DNA from: a bacterium
GTDB lineage: Bacteria; SZUA-79; Acidulodesulfobacterales; Acidulodesulfobacteraceae
Assembly (NCBI GenBank): GCA_021800805.1
Contig: JAJYYR010000002.1
Span: 55,315-119,314, forward strand
Direction of reading: 5' to 3'
DNA length: 64,000 bases
Shown: positions 33,584-42,838 of the stretch, piece by piece
Layout: every line of letters begins with the position of its first letter
How positions within the stretch are numbered: the stretch's first letter is position 1
Notes under the pieces: generated by a model
What the model saw: the letters and a program-made list of their open reading frames with translations, nothing else
The model's database searches: none
What the model was told of the DNA's origin: nothing
Program-made: the position numbers and the translations under genes

Positions 33584-34638
33584 CAGAAAATCCTCAACTT
33601 TAGCGTCGAAAGAGCAAATATAGTTAATATTAGTGAAATAATCCATAATCTTATTACTATCTTTGATTCCGGTACGCCTTCTATTTCAAAATGATGGTGA
33701 ATGGGCGCCATTTTAAATATTCTTTTTTTTCGCAGTTTATAAGAGCCGACTTGAAATATAACGCTTAGCGCTTCTATAACAAATACGAAGCCTATTATAA
33801 CAAGCAGTATTTCCTGCTGTGAAACTATAGCTACATAGCCAAGAATAGCGCCCAGAGATATTGAACCGGTATCCCCCATAAAAACCGATGCCGGATAAGA
33901 ATTAAACCATAGGAATCCGATTGAAGCCCCGAACAGCGAAGCGCATAAAATAACCACTTCGCCTATATTTTTCATATAAGGTATGGATAAATAATTTGCA
34001 AATTTATAATTCGACGCCGCATAAGAAAATATAAGATATCCCGCTATAGAAACGGCAAAAACCCCTATCGCAAGTCCGTCAAGTCCGTCGGTTAGATTAA
34101 CGGCATTAGAAGAACCCACTATGATAAACGCAGCAAAGATTATAAAATAAGGTCCGAGATTCAGATAATAATCTCTGACAAACGGAATAATCACTAAACC
34201 TAAAGATTTATCGTGAAAATACAATACCGAAGAAACAAAAAGAGCAATCAGACTCTGGACGCCGAATTTATATTTGCCTCTTAATCCTTTAGAAGAATGT
34301 CCCCTGACCTTTAAAAAATCATCGAAAAAACCGATAAGTCCAAAACCTAAAAGAGTTAATATTCCCATATAAAGGTAAAAATTATAAAGTCTCGTAAGCA
34401 ATAGCACGGGAATTACGACGCTGAATAAAATCAGGATACCTCCCATAGTAGGAATATCTTTCTTTTCGTTTATATGGGATTTAGGGCCGTCTTCTCTCAC
34501 TACCTGACCTATTTTCATCTTTTTTAATATTTTGATAAATGTCTTCCCAAACGCGATAGATAATATTAAAGACAAGATTATTGCATATGACGACCTGAAC
34601 GTAATATATCTAAAAAAATCGATATTAAAGTTTAACAT
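33583..34638 (-). CDS. mraY: Phospho-N-acetylmuramoyl-pentapeptide transferase
   Basis: Transfers phospho-MurNAc-pentapeptide to undecaprenyl phosphate to make lipid I. The 351-residue integral membrane protein has about ten helices, GPKSHINEKKDIPTMGGILI (about 52-71), the Asp-rich loop GFFDDFLKV, SSNAVNLTDGLDGLAIG with the catalytic Asp residues, and MAPIHHHFEIEGVPESKIVIRLWI near the end. It lies eight bases after murF. Confidence 0.97.
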   Translation of the reverse strand: MLNFNIDFFRYITFRSSYAIILSLILSIAFGKTFIKILKKMKIGQVVREDGPKSHINEKKDIPTMGGILILFSVVIPVLLLTRLYNFYLYMGILTLLGFGLIGFFDDFLKVRGHSSKGLRGKYKFGVQSLIALFVSSVLYFHDKSLGLVIIPFVRDYYLNLGPYFIIFAAFIIVGSSNAVNLTDGLDGLAIGVFAVSIAGYLIFSYAASNYKFANYLSIPYMKNIGEVVILCASLFGASIGFLWFNSYPASVFMGDTGSISLGAILGYVAIVSQQEILLVIIGFVFVIEALSVIFQVGSYKLRKKRIFKMAPIHHHFEIEGVPESKIVIRLWIISLILTIFALSTLKLRIF

Positions 34639-34646
34639 ATATAATT

Positions 34647-36101
34647 TTATTTACCTCTTATTTCTTCTTCGAAATATTCCTCAAGTTTCATTCCTCTCGA
34701 ACCTTTGACTAATACGACGCTGTTTTTTTTATCTAATTTATTAAATGCGTCTGTGAAGATGCTTTTATTTCCTATTATGAAAAATTTACCCTTAAATCCT
34801 TTTTCTCCAAGCCCCTTTGTTATAAAATCCGAATAATCCCCTTTATAAAATATAAAATCGGCTGTATCGCCGATATTACGTCCAATTTCAATATGTTCCT
34901 CTTCGGCTGAATCCCCTAATTCCAGCATATCTCCTAAAACTAATATTTTCTTTTTGTCGGCGTAGTTTATTTTTATATATTCCAGCGCCGCTTTAAGAGA
35001 GTCGGGGTTTGAATTATAAGAATCGTTAATTAATATATAACCGCCTGCATAATTTGGAATTACCTGCATTCTTCCCTTAGGAAGCATAAAACCTTCCATA
35101 GCCTTTAATCCGATTTCGATGTCGATATTGCAAACCGCGGCTATCGAAAGCGCGCACAAAAGATCGTAAATCAAATGTATTCCGTAAAAATTAATATTTG
35201 CAAAATATTTTTTTCCCTTAAAAGAAATATCTACAACCGCCTTGCCGGTTTCTCTGTTTATATCGACGTTATTACATAAAATATCGGGGGTTACGCCGGC
35301 TTGCTTTCCGAATCCAAACGAAAAAATATTTACGTCCGGAAAATTTTTATATTTGCATTTAGCGGACAATGTTTCGTCGTCGGCATTTATTATCAGAAAC
35401 GAATCTTTTTTAAGGCTCAAAGCGAGTTCTTTCTTTTCTTCAAAAACTCCTTTAATATTTTTAAATTCAAGAAGATGGGATTTGCCTATATTCGTAATTG
35501 CCCCTATATCCGGAGTTATAATTTCCGAAAGTTTTTTTATCTCTCCTTTTTTGTTTGTTCCTATTTCTAAAATAAGATATTCATGATTTTTATTTAATTC
35601 AAAAATGGTTTTAGGAACCCCTATTAAATTATTATAATTATAATCGTTTTTGAGAATTTTTTCTTTGCCGTATTCTAAAGAAAACATCATATATGCCATT
35701 TCTTTCGTGGTAGTCTTTCCGCAGGAACCGGTTACGGCTATTTTTTTCTTTAAATTAAACCTGCTTAAGTAAAATTTAGCAATGTTTCCAAGCGCATCTC
35801 CGGGGTCTGCAACCGATATAATAATTTTATCGGGATATATCGATATATCGTGTTTCTCGAGGAAGTCCCATGAAACTACGGCACAGTATCCGCCGTTTTT
35901 AAAAACCGAATCGACAAAATCTTCGCCGTTAAAGTTTTCCCCTTTTAAGGCAATAAATACGGCGTTTCTCGAAAAATCTTCTCTTGAATCGGTAAATATT
36001 TCGTTAAAAACTAAAGGCCCCGTTCCATTTCCGGAGAGAACGACTTTTCCGTTCGTACAGTTTAAAATTTCGTCTAAAGTTAAGTTATATTCTATTTTCA
36101 T
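34647..36101 (-). CDS. murF: UDP-MurNAc-tripeptide--D-alanyl-D-alanine ligase
   Basis: Adds D-Ala-D-Ala to complete the pentapeptide. The 484 residues show the ATP loop AVTGSCGKTTTKEMAYM (about 120-136), LKNDYNYNNLIGVPKTI, LEIGTNKKGEIKKL, NDSYNSNPDSLKAALEYI (about 357-374) and LGDMLELGD. It overlaps the end of murE by 17 bases, implying coupled translation. Confidence 0.97.
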   Translation of the reverse strand: MKIEYNLTLDEILNCTNGKVVLSGNGTGPLVFNEIFTDSREDFSRNAVFIALKGENFNGEDFVDSVFKNGGYCAVVSWDFLEKHDISIYPDKIIISVADPGDALGNIAKFYLSRFNLKKKIAVTGSCGKTTTKEMAYMMFSLEYGKEKILKNDYNYNNLIGVPKTIFELNKNHEYLILEIGTNKKGEIKKLSEIITPDIGAITNIGKSHLLEFKNIKGVFEEKKELALSLKKDSFLIINADDETLSAKCKYKNFPDVNIFSFGFGKQAGVTPDILCNNVDINRETGKAVVDISFKGKKYFANINFYGIHLIYDLLCALSIAAVCNIDIEIGLKAMEGFMLPKGRMQVIPNYAGGYILINDSYNSNPDSLKAALEYIKINYADKKKILVLGDMLELGDSAEEEHIEIGRNIGDTADFIFYKGDYSDFITKGLGEKGFKGKFFIIGNKSIFTDAFNKLDKKNSVVLVKGSRGMKLEEYFEEEIRGK

Positions 36102-37647
36102 AATATTTTAATACTTCTTCTTTATCGCTGAAATGAAACTTGTTTTCTTTGACTATCATATAATCTTCATGCCCTTTGCCTGCAATAAGAACGACGTCTT
36201 TTTTCGACGCTACGGTAAGAGCAAGCTTTATTGCATTAACCCTGTCTTCCTCGATAGTGTAAACGTGTCCGCCGGTATCGTTTTTTAATAGGCATTTATC
36301 TGCAAATAACGCATTTTTTATGCCCGATTCTATTTCCCGGATTATAGACAGCGGATCTTCGCTTCTCGGATTATCGGACGTAATTATGCTTATATCGGCT
36401 ATATCCGTAGAATGCTTACCCATAAGCGGTCTTTTCCCTTTGTCTCTGTCGCCTCCGCATCCAAAAACGCTTATAAGCCTGCCGCCCCCTATATCTTTTA
36501 AAGCGGACAACACCCTTTTAAGCGCATCGTCCGTGTGCGCATAATCTATGCAAATTAAAGGAGAGTCGGCATCCCCCGTATTTACCTTTTCGATTCTGCC
36601 GGGAACGTTAACCAACGATTCTATACCTGAAATTATGAAGTCTTCGGCTATGGATAGGACATATGCCGCGGAAACAGCGGCAAGTATATTGTAAACGTTA
36701 TAACCGCCTATAAGATTGGAGCGAATTTCTCTTATAGCATTATTGCCCGGAAAAATAATGTCTAATTTTAAGCCGTCCGTGTAATAATTAATGTTACAGG
36801 CGTATATATCGCTGTCTTCGCCTAATCCGTATGTAAGAATATCGATTTTGCTTTCTTTTTTAAAACCGTCCTTTAACTCGCCTATAAGTCTTTTACCGTA
36901 ACGGTCGTCGTTATTTATTACGGCAAATTTTTTGTTTTTAGAGCTTTTTAATAAAACTTCCGAAAAAAGCTTCTTTTTAGACTCATAATATTTTTCCATA
37001 TTTTCATGATAATCGAGATGATCGCGGGTCAAATTAGTAAAAACGGCGACATCGAAAGGAACTCCGAACACTCTATCCTGTGCTAAACTGTGCGAGGAAA
37101 CCTCCATAACGCAATAACCTCCGCCGGATTTAACCGTTTCGGAAAATAATAGGTTAAGTTCATACGCATCCGGAGTGGTATTTTTAGACTGCGTCGTATT
37201 ATCCCCGATTTCATAATCTATCGTTCCTATAAGACCTGCATTATTCCCTGCCGCCTTTAAAATAGATTTTATTAAAAACGTAGTGGTCGTTTTCCCGTTT
37301 GTTCCCGTAACGCCTACGATTCTTAATCTTTCCGCAGGATTATCAAAAAAGTTTTTGGAAATAACGGCATACGCTTTTAAGGCGTCCTTCACCTTTATTA
37401 TAACGGTATCTTTATTTTTAAATTTTTCCGCAATTACGGCATCATCGGTTAGTATAGCGGAGGCGCCTTTGGATATGGCTTCTTCTATATAAATATTAGA
37501 ATCGACGTTAACTCCTTTTCTTGCGGCAAAAAGAAATCCATTTTTTATCCTGCGGGAATCGTTGGAAATTCCGACAATATCGATATCCGCCCTGCCCGTC
37601 ATGGATTCTACTAAATCGTTATTTTCTATAATATCTCTGATATTCAT
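36085..37647 (-). CDS. murE: UDP-MurNAc-L-alanyl-D-glutamate--diaminopimelate ligase
   Basis: Adds the third stem residue. The 520 residues carry GVTGTNGKTTTTFLIKSIL (about 113-131), a TTPDAYEL stretch, VMEVSSHSLAQDRV, the late GCGGDRDKGKRPLMG loop and TSDNPRSEDPLSIIREI. The DNPR motif (about residue 425) is the marker of meso-diaminopimelate rather than lysine specificity, as expected in a Gram-negative cell. It lies five bases after ftsI. Confidence 0.97.
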   Translation of the reverse strand: MNIRDIIENNDLVESMTGRADIDIVGISNDSRRIKNGFLFAARKGVNVDSNIYIEEAISKGASAILTDDAVIAEKFKNKDTVIIKVKDALKAYAVISKNFFDNPAERLRIVGVTGTNGKTTTTFLIKSILKAAGNNAGLIGTIDYEIGDNTTQSKNTTPDAYELNLLFSETVKSGGGYCVMEVSSHSLAQDRVFGVPFDVAVFTNLTRDHLDYHENMEKYYESKKKLFSEVLLKSSKNKKFAVINNDDRYGKRLIGELKDGFKKESKIDILTYGLGEDSDIYACNINYYTDGLKLDIIFPGNNAIREIRSNLIGGYNVYNILAAVSAAYVLSIAEDFIISGIESLVNVPGRIEKVNTGDADSPLICIDYAHTDDALKRVLSALKDIGGGRLISVFGCGGDRDKGKRPLMGKHSTDIADISIITSDNPRSEDPLSIIREIESGIKNALFADKCLLKNDTGGHVYTIEEDRVNAIKLALTVASKKDVVLIAGKGHEDYMIVKENKFHFSDKEEVLKYYENRI

Positions 37648-37652
37648 AGATT

Positions 37653-39668
37653 TTATTTTTTATTCTTTATTTTTTTGCGGCCTTTAGGTTTAAATTTTAA
37701 AACTATGACTTTTTCATTGCCTATATTCATTCCCTGCTTAATACTCTGATAATACAAATATCCGCTTCCGCTTATTTTTACGGCAAGCCTGTATTTCTTC
37801 AAAATATTTAATGCCTGATAAATAGTATCGCCTTTTAAATCCTGCATTATCCCTGAATCATTTATAGAAGCGCCCTCAGAAGAGCCTATCCGGCTTTTCC
37901 GGACGTTTAAAGAATTTAAAGCGGGAAGATTTCCGCCCTTGCGTATTCTTGACTGTTTTATGTAAGCATTTCCACCGGGATATATATTTAATATATTTAA
38001 AGCATTTTTAAATACGCTGCGCACTACCGGCGCGCTGACGGCTCCACCGTAATAACCTATTTTAGACGGTTCCTGCTGAACCACAAGCATCGCTAATTCA
38101 GGATGACTGTATGGAACGAAAGCCATAAAAGATGCCGTATATTTGTTTTTATAATATCTTCCCGTTTTCGGGTCGGCAATCTGTCCGGTCCCCGTTTTTC
38201 CGGAAACCTTAAAATCTATTAGATTAGAATACTGACCCGTTCCTCCTTTAACGACCAACCGCATCATATATTTAACTTCTTTATCTACTTTAGGAGTTAT
38301 TATTCGTTTTAAATATTTTGGTTTTGCTTTATAAATAACGGTTCCGTAAGCATTTACAATCTTTTTAATAATATACGGCTTTACTATACGCCCGCCGTTT
38401 GCTATTGCCGAAAGCCCTGCCATTTCCTGCAGCCCGGTAACGCTGATACCCTGCCCGAATGCCATTTCGCAAGGACCTACTTCCGACCATTCGTTTAAAG
38501 GTCTAACGATTCCCTTGGCTTCCCCAAGAAGTCCTGCATGGGGAGTATGCCCAAAACCCCATAAACCGAACCAATTATAAAGCTGAGATTTTTTAAATTT
38601 CATGCCTATCTGACATTCGCCTACATTGCTTGAATATTCGACTATTTGATTTACTGAAAACTTGCCGAACCAGTTTTCTACGTCATGCACCGTTATCCCG
38701 TCTAACGAGTATGACCCATGATAACAGTTGATGATAGTATCCGGCTTGACTATTCCTTCCGAAAGAGCGGCGGCGACGACGAACGGCTTCATAGTGGAAC
38801 CCGGTTCAAAATCGTCCGTAACTGCCCTATTTCTCCAATATCCGGCAGAATACTTCCAGTAATAGTTTGGATTAAAATCGGGATAATCTGCCATAGCAAG
38901 AATAGCCCCCGTGTTTGGATCCATAAGTATTGCAAAAGCGCCCTTGGAATCAGCCGCTTTTGCCTCCTTGTCTAAATAATACTGCGTTATAAACTGAAGC
39001 TGCTTATTAATAGTTAAATAAATATTATCGCCGTGCGTCGCCTTTTTAAGTCCAAAACCTTTTATAAATATATACTGCCCTAAGCCGTCGTGCAAAACTT
39101 TTAATGCGCGTTTATTTCCCTTTAAAAAATTATTGTATTTATACTCTATGCCCGACAAGCCGTTATCGTTGATTCCTACAAATCCCAAAACATGCGCCAA
39201 CAACGTCCCGTTAGGATAATACCTTACCGGCTGTTTTACTATAATAACCCCGCCTATTCCTTGTTTCAGGACATCTTTTGCAGTCCGCCCGGATACTCTT
39301 TTTTTAATCCATGCAAATTGAATTCTGCGGTTTAATATTTTAATTATTTTTGCATAACTTATCCCGGTTATTTTAGACAGTTTTTCCGCATTTTTGAGCT
39401 TATGCCCCACCATTAAAGGGTCGACGGCAATTCCCGGCACATTAATACTCGCCGCAAGTATGCTGCCGTTAGAAGAATAAATATTGCCCCGTTCCGGCGT
39501 AAAATAGACGTTTGCATGAAACTGCTCGCGGGCAAGCATCCTCAATCTTTGTCCTTCTATTATTTGAAGGTCGAATGCCCTGCTTATCAATAATCCTCCA
39601 AAAATTAGAATTACGATAAAACCCAATAGCATCCTTAGTTTTAAACTCGTTTTCCATACTCTAATCAT
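37653..39668 (-). CDS. ftsI: Septal peptidoglycan transpeptidase FtsI (PBP2/PBP3) with PASTA-like tail
   Basis: Class B penicillin-binding protein crosslinking septal peptidoglycan with FtsW. The 671 residues have one membrane segment (about 11-33), a dimerisation domain, and a transpeptidase domain with STMK (about 295), SSN (about 350) and KTGTG (about 490). The C-terminal 70 residues (GDTIYQALNILKKYRLAVKI and GNEKVIVLKF) look like a PASTA domain, a feature typical of SpoVD/PBP2x-like proteins of Gram-positives but also found in some Deltaproteobacteria. It overlaps ftsL by eight bases. Confidence 0.95.
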   Translation of the reverse strand: MIRVWKTSLKLRMLLGFIVILIFGGLLISRAFDLQIIEGQRLRMLAREQFHANVYFTPERGNIYSSNGSILAASINVPGIAVDPLMVGHKLKNAEKLSKITGISYAKIIKILNRRIQFAWIKKRVSGRTAKDVLKQGIGGVIIVKQPVRYYPNGTLLAHVLGFVGINDNGLSGIEYKYNNFLKGNKRALKVLHDGLGQYIFIKGFGLKKATHGDNIYLTINKQLQFITQYYLDKEAKAADSKGAFAILMDPNTGAILAMADYPDFNPNYYWKYSAGYWRNRAVTDDFEPGSTMKPFVVAAALSEGIVKPDTIINCYHGSYSLDGITVHDVENWFGKFSVNQIVEYSSNVGECQIGMKFKKSQLYNWFGLWGFGHTPHAGLLGEAKGIVRPLNEWSEVGPCEMAFGQGISVTGLQEMAGLSAIANGGRIVKPYIIKKIVNAYGTVIYKAKPKYLKRIITPKVDKEVKYMMRLVVKGGTGQYSNLIDFKVSGKTGTGQIADPKTGRYYKNKYTASFMAFVPYSHPELAMLVVQQEPSKIGYYGGAVSAPVVRSVFKNALNILNIYPGGNAYIKQSRIRKGGNLPALNSLNVRKSRIGSSEGASINDSGIMQDLKGDTIYQALNILKKYRLAVKISGSGYLYYQSIKQGMNIGNEKVIVLKFKPKGRKKIKNKK

Positions 39669-39927
39669 GAACCATTATAATTTCACCCTCTTTCGGATAA
39701 ATAAAACCCATTTTCGCCGCAATTCCGTAAATCCTGGAAGGAGAGCTTAAAGCCGTTTTTTTAATTAAAAGTTCTTTATGTTTATGTTCCAATTTTGATT
39801 TAATATCGTTAAGCTTAGTAATATCGTAGCCGAGTTTTATGCTTTCCATTGTAGTCCATACGTAAAAAATGCCCAAAACGGTCAATATTATGACCAGAAC
39901 GATAAAATAAGGCTTTATTTTAGACAT
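39661..39927 (-). CDS. ftsL: FtsL-like small bitopic division protein
   Basis: An 88-residue protein with one membrane helix (about 7-25) followed by a coiled-coil stretch (about 30-60, KLNDIKSKLEHKHKELLIKKTAL) and a YGIAAKMGFIYPKEGEI segment, the layout of FtsL. It would link FtsQ/FtsB with FtsW/FtsI in the periplasm. Position between rsmH and ftsI supports the call; sequence conservation in this family is weak. It overlaps both neighbours by eight bases. Confidence 0.85.
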   Translation of the reverse strand: MSKIKPYFIVLVIILTVLGIFYVWTTMESIKLGYDITKLNDIKSKLEHKHKELLIKKTALSSPSRIYGIAAKMGFIYPKEGEIIMVHD

Positions 39928-40822
39928 GATAGAATGCCCTCAACTTTGCGCTTCTTGATCTAGGATTTATTTTCATTTCTTCGTCCCCGGGAACTATAGG
40001 TTTTCTATTTACAGGCTTAAAATCTAAATTATTCTTTAAAAAATGCTTAACTATCCTGTCTTCTCCCGAGTGAAAAGAAATTATAACCGCCATGCCGCCT
40101 TTGTTTAAGACATTTTTAAGTTTTTCTAAAAATTCCGACAATGAATCGTATTCTTTGTTTACGAAAATTCTTAACGCCATAAATGTTTTTGTAGCAGGGT
40201 CCGTTTTAAATTTTTTGAATTTTCCATAACCCCTATAAACGGCTTTTCTTACGATATCGGCTAATTCCAAAGATGTTTCCACCGGCTTATTTTTTCTATA
40301 TTCTATTATTCTTTTTGCTATTTTTCTCGAAAATTTTTCGTCCCCAAATTCCCAAATAATATCGGCAAGGGTTTTTTCGGGATAGTCGTTTATCACATCA
40401 TAAGCGGTTAAATCGCTTTCCTTATCCATTCTCATATCCAAGCCTCCACCGTTTCCGTCTTCATTAAAACTAAATCCCCTGCCGCCTTCAAGCTGAATAG
40501 AACTTATTCCGAGGTCAAGCACTACGCCGTCGATACCGGTAAATCCTTCAGACTTTATTATCTCATCTATTTTACTAAAATTTGAATGGACCAACTTGAA
40601 ATTTTTATTATCAAATTTCTTTTCAAATTTCGATTGAGCGTTTTTGACTGCTTCAGCGTCCCTGTCTATTCCGATAAGAAAACCGTCTTTATGCAATCTT
40701 CTCAATATATCTTCGGAAAATCCCCCGCCCCCTAAAGTTCCGTCAACGTAAACATTGCCCTGTTTAATGTTTAAAATATCCAGCGCTTCGTTCAAAAGTA
40801 CCGGTATATGCTCTATAGGCAT
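39920..40822 (-). CDS. rsmH: 16S rRNA (cytosine1402-N4)-methyltransferase
   Basis: Methylates C1402 of 16S rRNA in the P site. From the ATG at 40822 (MPIEHIPVLLNEAL) it has 300 residues. YVDGTLGGGGFSEDIL is the SAM loop, and LDLGISSIQLEGGRGFSF and MRMDKESDLTAYDVIN are family signatures. A TTG four codons upstream, inside the mraZ end, is possible, but the ATG one base after the mraZ stop gives the conserved N-terminus. Confidence 0.96.
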   Translation of the reverse strand: MPIEHIPVLLNEALDILNIKQGNVYVDGTLGGGGFSEDILRRLHKDGFLIGIDRDAEAVKNAQSKFEKKFDNKNFKLVHSNFSKIDEIIKSEGFTGIDGVVLDLGISSIQLEGGRGFSFNEDGNGGGLDMRMDKESDLTAYDVINDYPEKTLADIIWEFGDEKFSRKIAKRIIEYRKNKPVETSLELADIVRKAVYRGYGKFKKFKTDPATKTFMALRIFVNKEYDSLSEFLEKLKNVLNKGGMAVIISFHSGEDRIVKHFLKNNLDFKPVNRKPIVPGDEEMKINPRSRSAKLRAFYHV

Positions 40823-40823
40823 A

Positions 40824-41267
40824 CTAAAAACCAATCTGCGACATAGTAGCCGCTATGGATTCGAAATTGGATTTTGCGCCTTCAAAGTTTGCATCCCATA
40901 GATTTCTATCCCATATTTCAAATCTGTTTATTATTCCTATCAAAACCGCATCTTTATTTAAGTTTCCGCTAATTTTAAGCGATTGCGGAATGTGTATTCT
41001 ATCCATTTTATCAAGCTCTACTTCTTCTGCTCCTGAAAAAAAATATCTTAAAAATTCTATAACGTCTTTTTGCATTGAGGGAAGTTTAAGCGCCTTTTCC
41101 TCTAATTTGCGCCATTCTTCAAGCGGATATGCGACAAGGCACTTATCAAGATTAGTAATTACGACGGAGGTATTATCGTAAACCGACACTAAGGAATCCT
41201 TAATCTTCTGAGGGATTTTTATTCTGCCTTTATCGTCTATCGAATGGTTATATCTTCCGCTAAACAT
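40824..41267 (-). CDS. mraZ: Transcriptional regulator MraZ
   Basis: AbrB-like DNA-binding protein that represses its own dcw operon in bacteria studied. The 147 residues contain the two MraZ repeats: MFSGRYNHSIDDKGRIKIPQ (1-20) and EEVELDKMDRIHIPQSL (about 76-92), each with the DxxGR/DxxxR core. The first gene of the dcw cluster, it lies behind a sigma70-type promoter and three GTGGTAA boxes at 41315-41341. No clear Shine-Dalgarno is seen. Confidence 0.97.
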   Translation of the reverse strand: MFSGRYNHSIDDKGRIKIPQKIKDSLVSVYDNTSVVITNLDKCLVAYPLEEWRKLEEKALKLPSMQKDVIEFLRYFFSGAEEVELDKMDRIHIPQSLKISGNLNKDAVLIGIINRFEIWDRNLWDANFEGAKSNFESIAATMSQIGF

Positions 41268-41314
41268 AAGATAAATGAATTATTTAAGTTTATTATTTTA
41301 ATATAATTAAATAC

Positions 41315-41341
41315 TTACCACTTTTTACCACTTTTTACCAC
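41315..41341 (-). promoter_or_regulatory. Three MraZ operator boxes
   Basis: GTGGTAA occurs three times on the minus strand (41335-41341, 41325-41331, 41315-41321) with an exact 10-base period, the first two units reading GTGGTAAAAA. MraZ of other bacteria binds tandem repeats with a GTG or TGGG core on one DNA face. The array begins at the predicted transcription start and lies downstream of the promoter, a good place to repress. Confidence 0.85.
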
Positions 41342-41347
41342 ACTTAA

Positions 41348-41376
41348 ATAATATTATCGATTTTATTAAAAGTCAA
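41348..41376 (-). promoter_or_regulatory. Promoter of the dcw operon
   Basis: TTGACT (41371-41376), a 17-base spacer and TATTAT (41348-41353) on the minus strand. Transcription should start near 41341, the first MraZ box, giving a leader of about 75 nt. Confidence 0.8.
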
Positions 41377-41415
41377 GTAAATTTAAAAAAATATTTTTTA
41401 CGAGAGAAAAAAGGA

Positions 41416-41802
41416 TTAAAAGAAATAGGCGTGATCGGAAGTTTGCTTTAAATTATGCAGGGTAACCATTCCGGCAATTTGAAAAGGCTTTATCAGCATA
41501 CTTTCGTCTAAGGACAAAAGTTCTTTGCTTTTTGAGCAGATATAAATTGAAACCGATGAAGAATATTTTAACAATTCCGTTAGATTGTCTATCGTCAAAT
41601 CTTTAAACTTCTTATCTATGAGAGGATTTTCGACAAGATTATTAAGATAGAGCAGGGGGGCTCTCGCCATACTAAATATGTAAATCTCGTTTTCCATTAC
41701 CGCCAGCGTTCTTGCGAATATAAGGCTTGCTATCGATTTTTCCGGTTCTTTTTCCGGATCGGCAAGCTGGACTATTAAAATTTTTTCGTTTTCAGCCGAC
41801 AT
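41416..41802 (-). CDS. Small DsrE-fold-like protein
   Basis: A 128-residue soluble protein whose strand-helix pattern (KILIVQLADPEKEPEKSIASLIFARTLAVMENEIYIFSM) resembles the DsrE/DsrF/YchN fold. A single central cysteine in VSIYICSKSKEL (about residue 89) sits where these proteins have their active Cys. It lies 17 bases after the dehydrogenase gene and before the mraZ promoter. No close family is recognised with certainty; a role in sulfur relay is only suggested by the fold and genome context. Confidence 0.55.
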   Translation of the reverse strand: MSAENEKILIVQLADPEKEPEKSIASLIFARTLAVMENEIYIFSMARAPLLYLNNLVENPLIDKKFKDLTIDNLTELLKYSSSVSIYICSKSKELLSLDESMLIKPFQIAGMVTLHNLKQTSDHAYFF

Positions 41803-41819
41803 AAATTAACTTTATTATA

Positions 41820-42746
41820 TTATTGCGCTTTCTCAGCGGTTAAATATTCTTTGAACCAGTCTTTTAAATGAGTTCTTTTTAACCCGAACAATTCATCCAG
41901 TCCGCTCATATCCCCTTCGCAGATATTATTATACTTCAGCATTCTAATCTGGTCTGCCGTTATAGGCGCATTTTTGGATAGAGACGGAGATAATTTTTCT
42001 ATAAAATGCAAAGATTTTTCGGCTATAAAAGACGGAGCATGAATTTTCAGTTTTTTAGGCGGAGAAATTTCCATAATTAAGTCTATCATTTCCTCAAACT
42101 TATATGTATCCGGACCACATAACTGAAATACCTTATTTATCGTTTTTTCATTATATAAAGAATTATTATATGCCTCTGCTACGGAAAAGACGTCTATAGG
42201 CGCAAATTTGGTTTCGCCGGTCCCGATTATCGGAACAAACGCCCTTGTTTTTACTAAATTTATGAGGTCATCAAAAAACCCAGCATTATTGCCAAAAATC
42301 AAAGAAGGGCGGAAAACCGTCCATTTCAAACCGGAATTCCTAACGAGGGATTCGCCTTCGTATTTTGTAGAAAAATATTCGGAATCGCTGTTTTCCGCCG
42401 CGCCAAGCGCGCTCATATGAATAAATCTCTCTATGCCGTTTTCCTTTGCCAGACTTAATAACGTGTTGACATAATCTACATGAACTTTTTGAAAAGAAAA
42501 ACCCGAAAGGCTTCTTATTATGCCAATAAGATTTATTACTGCGTCAAATTTATTTGCAGAAAGAAAATCGTTAACCGCATCTTTCTCCTCAAGGGTTCCC
42601 TCAAAAACATCGAAACCCAGTTCTTTTAATCGCGGAATTTTCTTTTTATTGCGCTCCAGAAGCGTTACGAAAGCGCCGGAAGTTTTAATTTTCTCGGTTA
42701 CGACCGAACCCACGAACCCCGTCCCGCCGGCTATAAAGACCTTCAT
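41820..42746 (-). CDS. NDUFA9-like NAD(P)-dependent epimerase/dehydratase family protein
   Basis: A 308-residue extended/atypical short-chain dehydrogenase. The N-terminal GGTGFVGSVVTEKI is the nucleotide loop, and VINLIGIIR followed by HMSALGA is the pattern of the NDUFA9-like (atypical SDR5) group. The YxxxK catalytic pair is present as YFSTKYEGE or similar. The family's substrate is generally unknown; members are found with complex I or in nucleotide-sugar and lipid genes. GAGGAG lies ahead of the ATG. Confidence 0.8.
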   Translation of the reverse strand: MKVFIAGGTGFVGSVVTEKIKTSGAFVTLLERNKKKIPRLKELGFDVFEGTLEEKDAVNDFLSANKFDAVINLIGIIRSLSGFSFQKVHVDYVNTLLSLAKENGIERFIHMSALGAAENSDSEYFSTKYEGESLVRNSGLKWTVFRPSLIFGNNAGFFDDLINLVKTRAFVPIIGTGETKFAPIDVFSVAEAYNNSLYNEKTINKVFQLCGPDTYKFEEMIDLIMEISPPKKLKIHAPSFIAEKSLHFIEKLSPSLSKNAPITADQIRMLKYNNICEGDMSGLDELFGLKRTHLKDWFKEYLTAEKAQ

Positions 42747-42800
42747 GACATCATCTCCTCGTCTTAATGATAAAAATATTTTAACGCTAATGCTAATATA

Positions 42801-42809
42801 ATTATACCA
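42801..42809 (-). promoter_or_regulatory. Extended -10 promoter upstream of the NDUFA9-like gene
   Basis: The minus strand reads TGGTATAAT, the same extended -10 as at ssrA, about 55 bases before the ATG at 42746. It lies between glpX and this gene, so it could start a new transcript here. Confidence 0.6.
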
Positions 42810-42838
42810 TTAAATCGATATTGGCATGGATCGTCATT

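Noticed and set aside
33584..33646. Longer murD start inside mraY
   Set aside because: The TGATG junction at 33583 and the immediate Rossmann motif favour the shorter form.
41315..41341. Short tandem repeats as a possible CRISPR or satellite
   Set aside because: Only three 10-base units at a promoter, matching MraZ operators; no spacers or cas genes.
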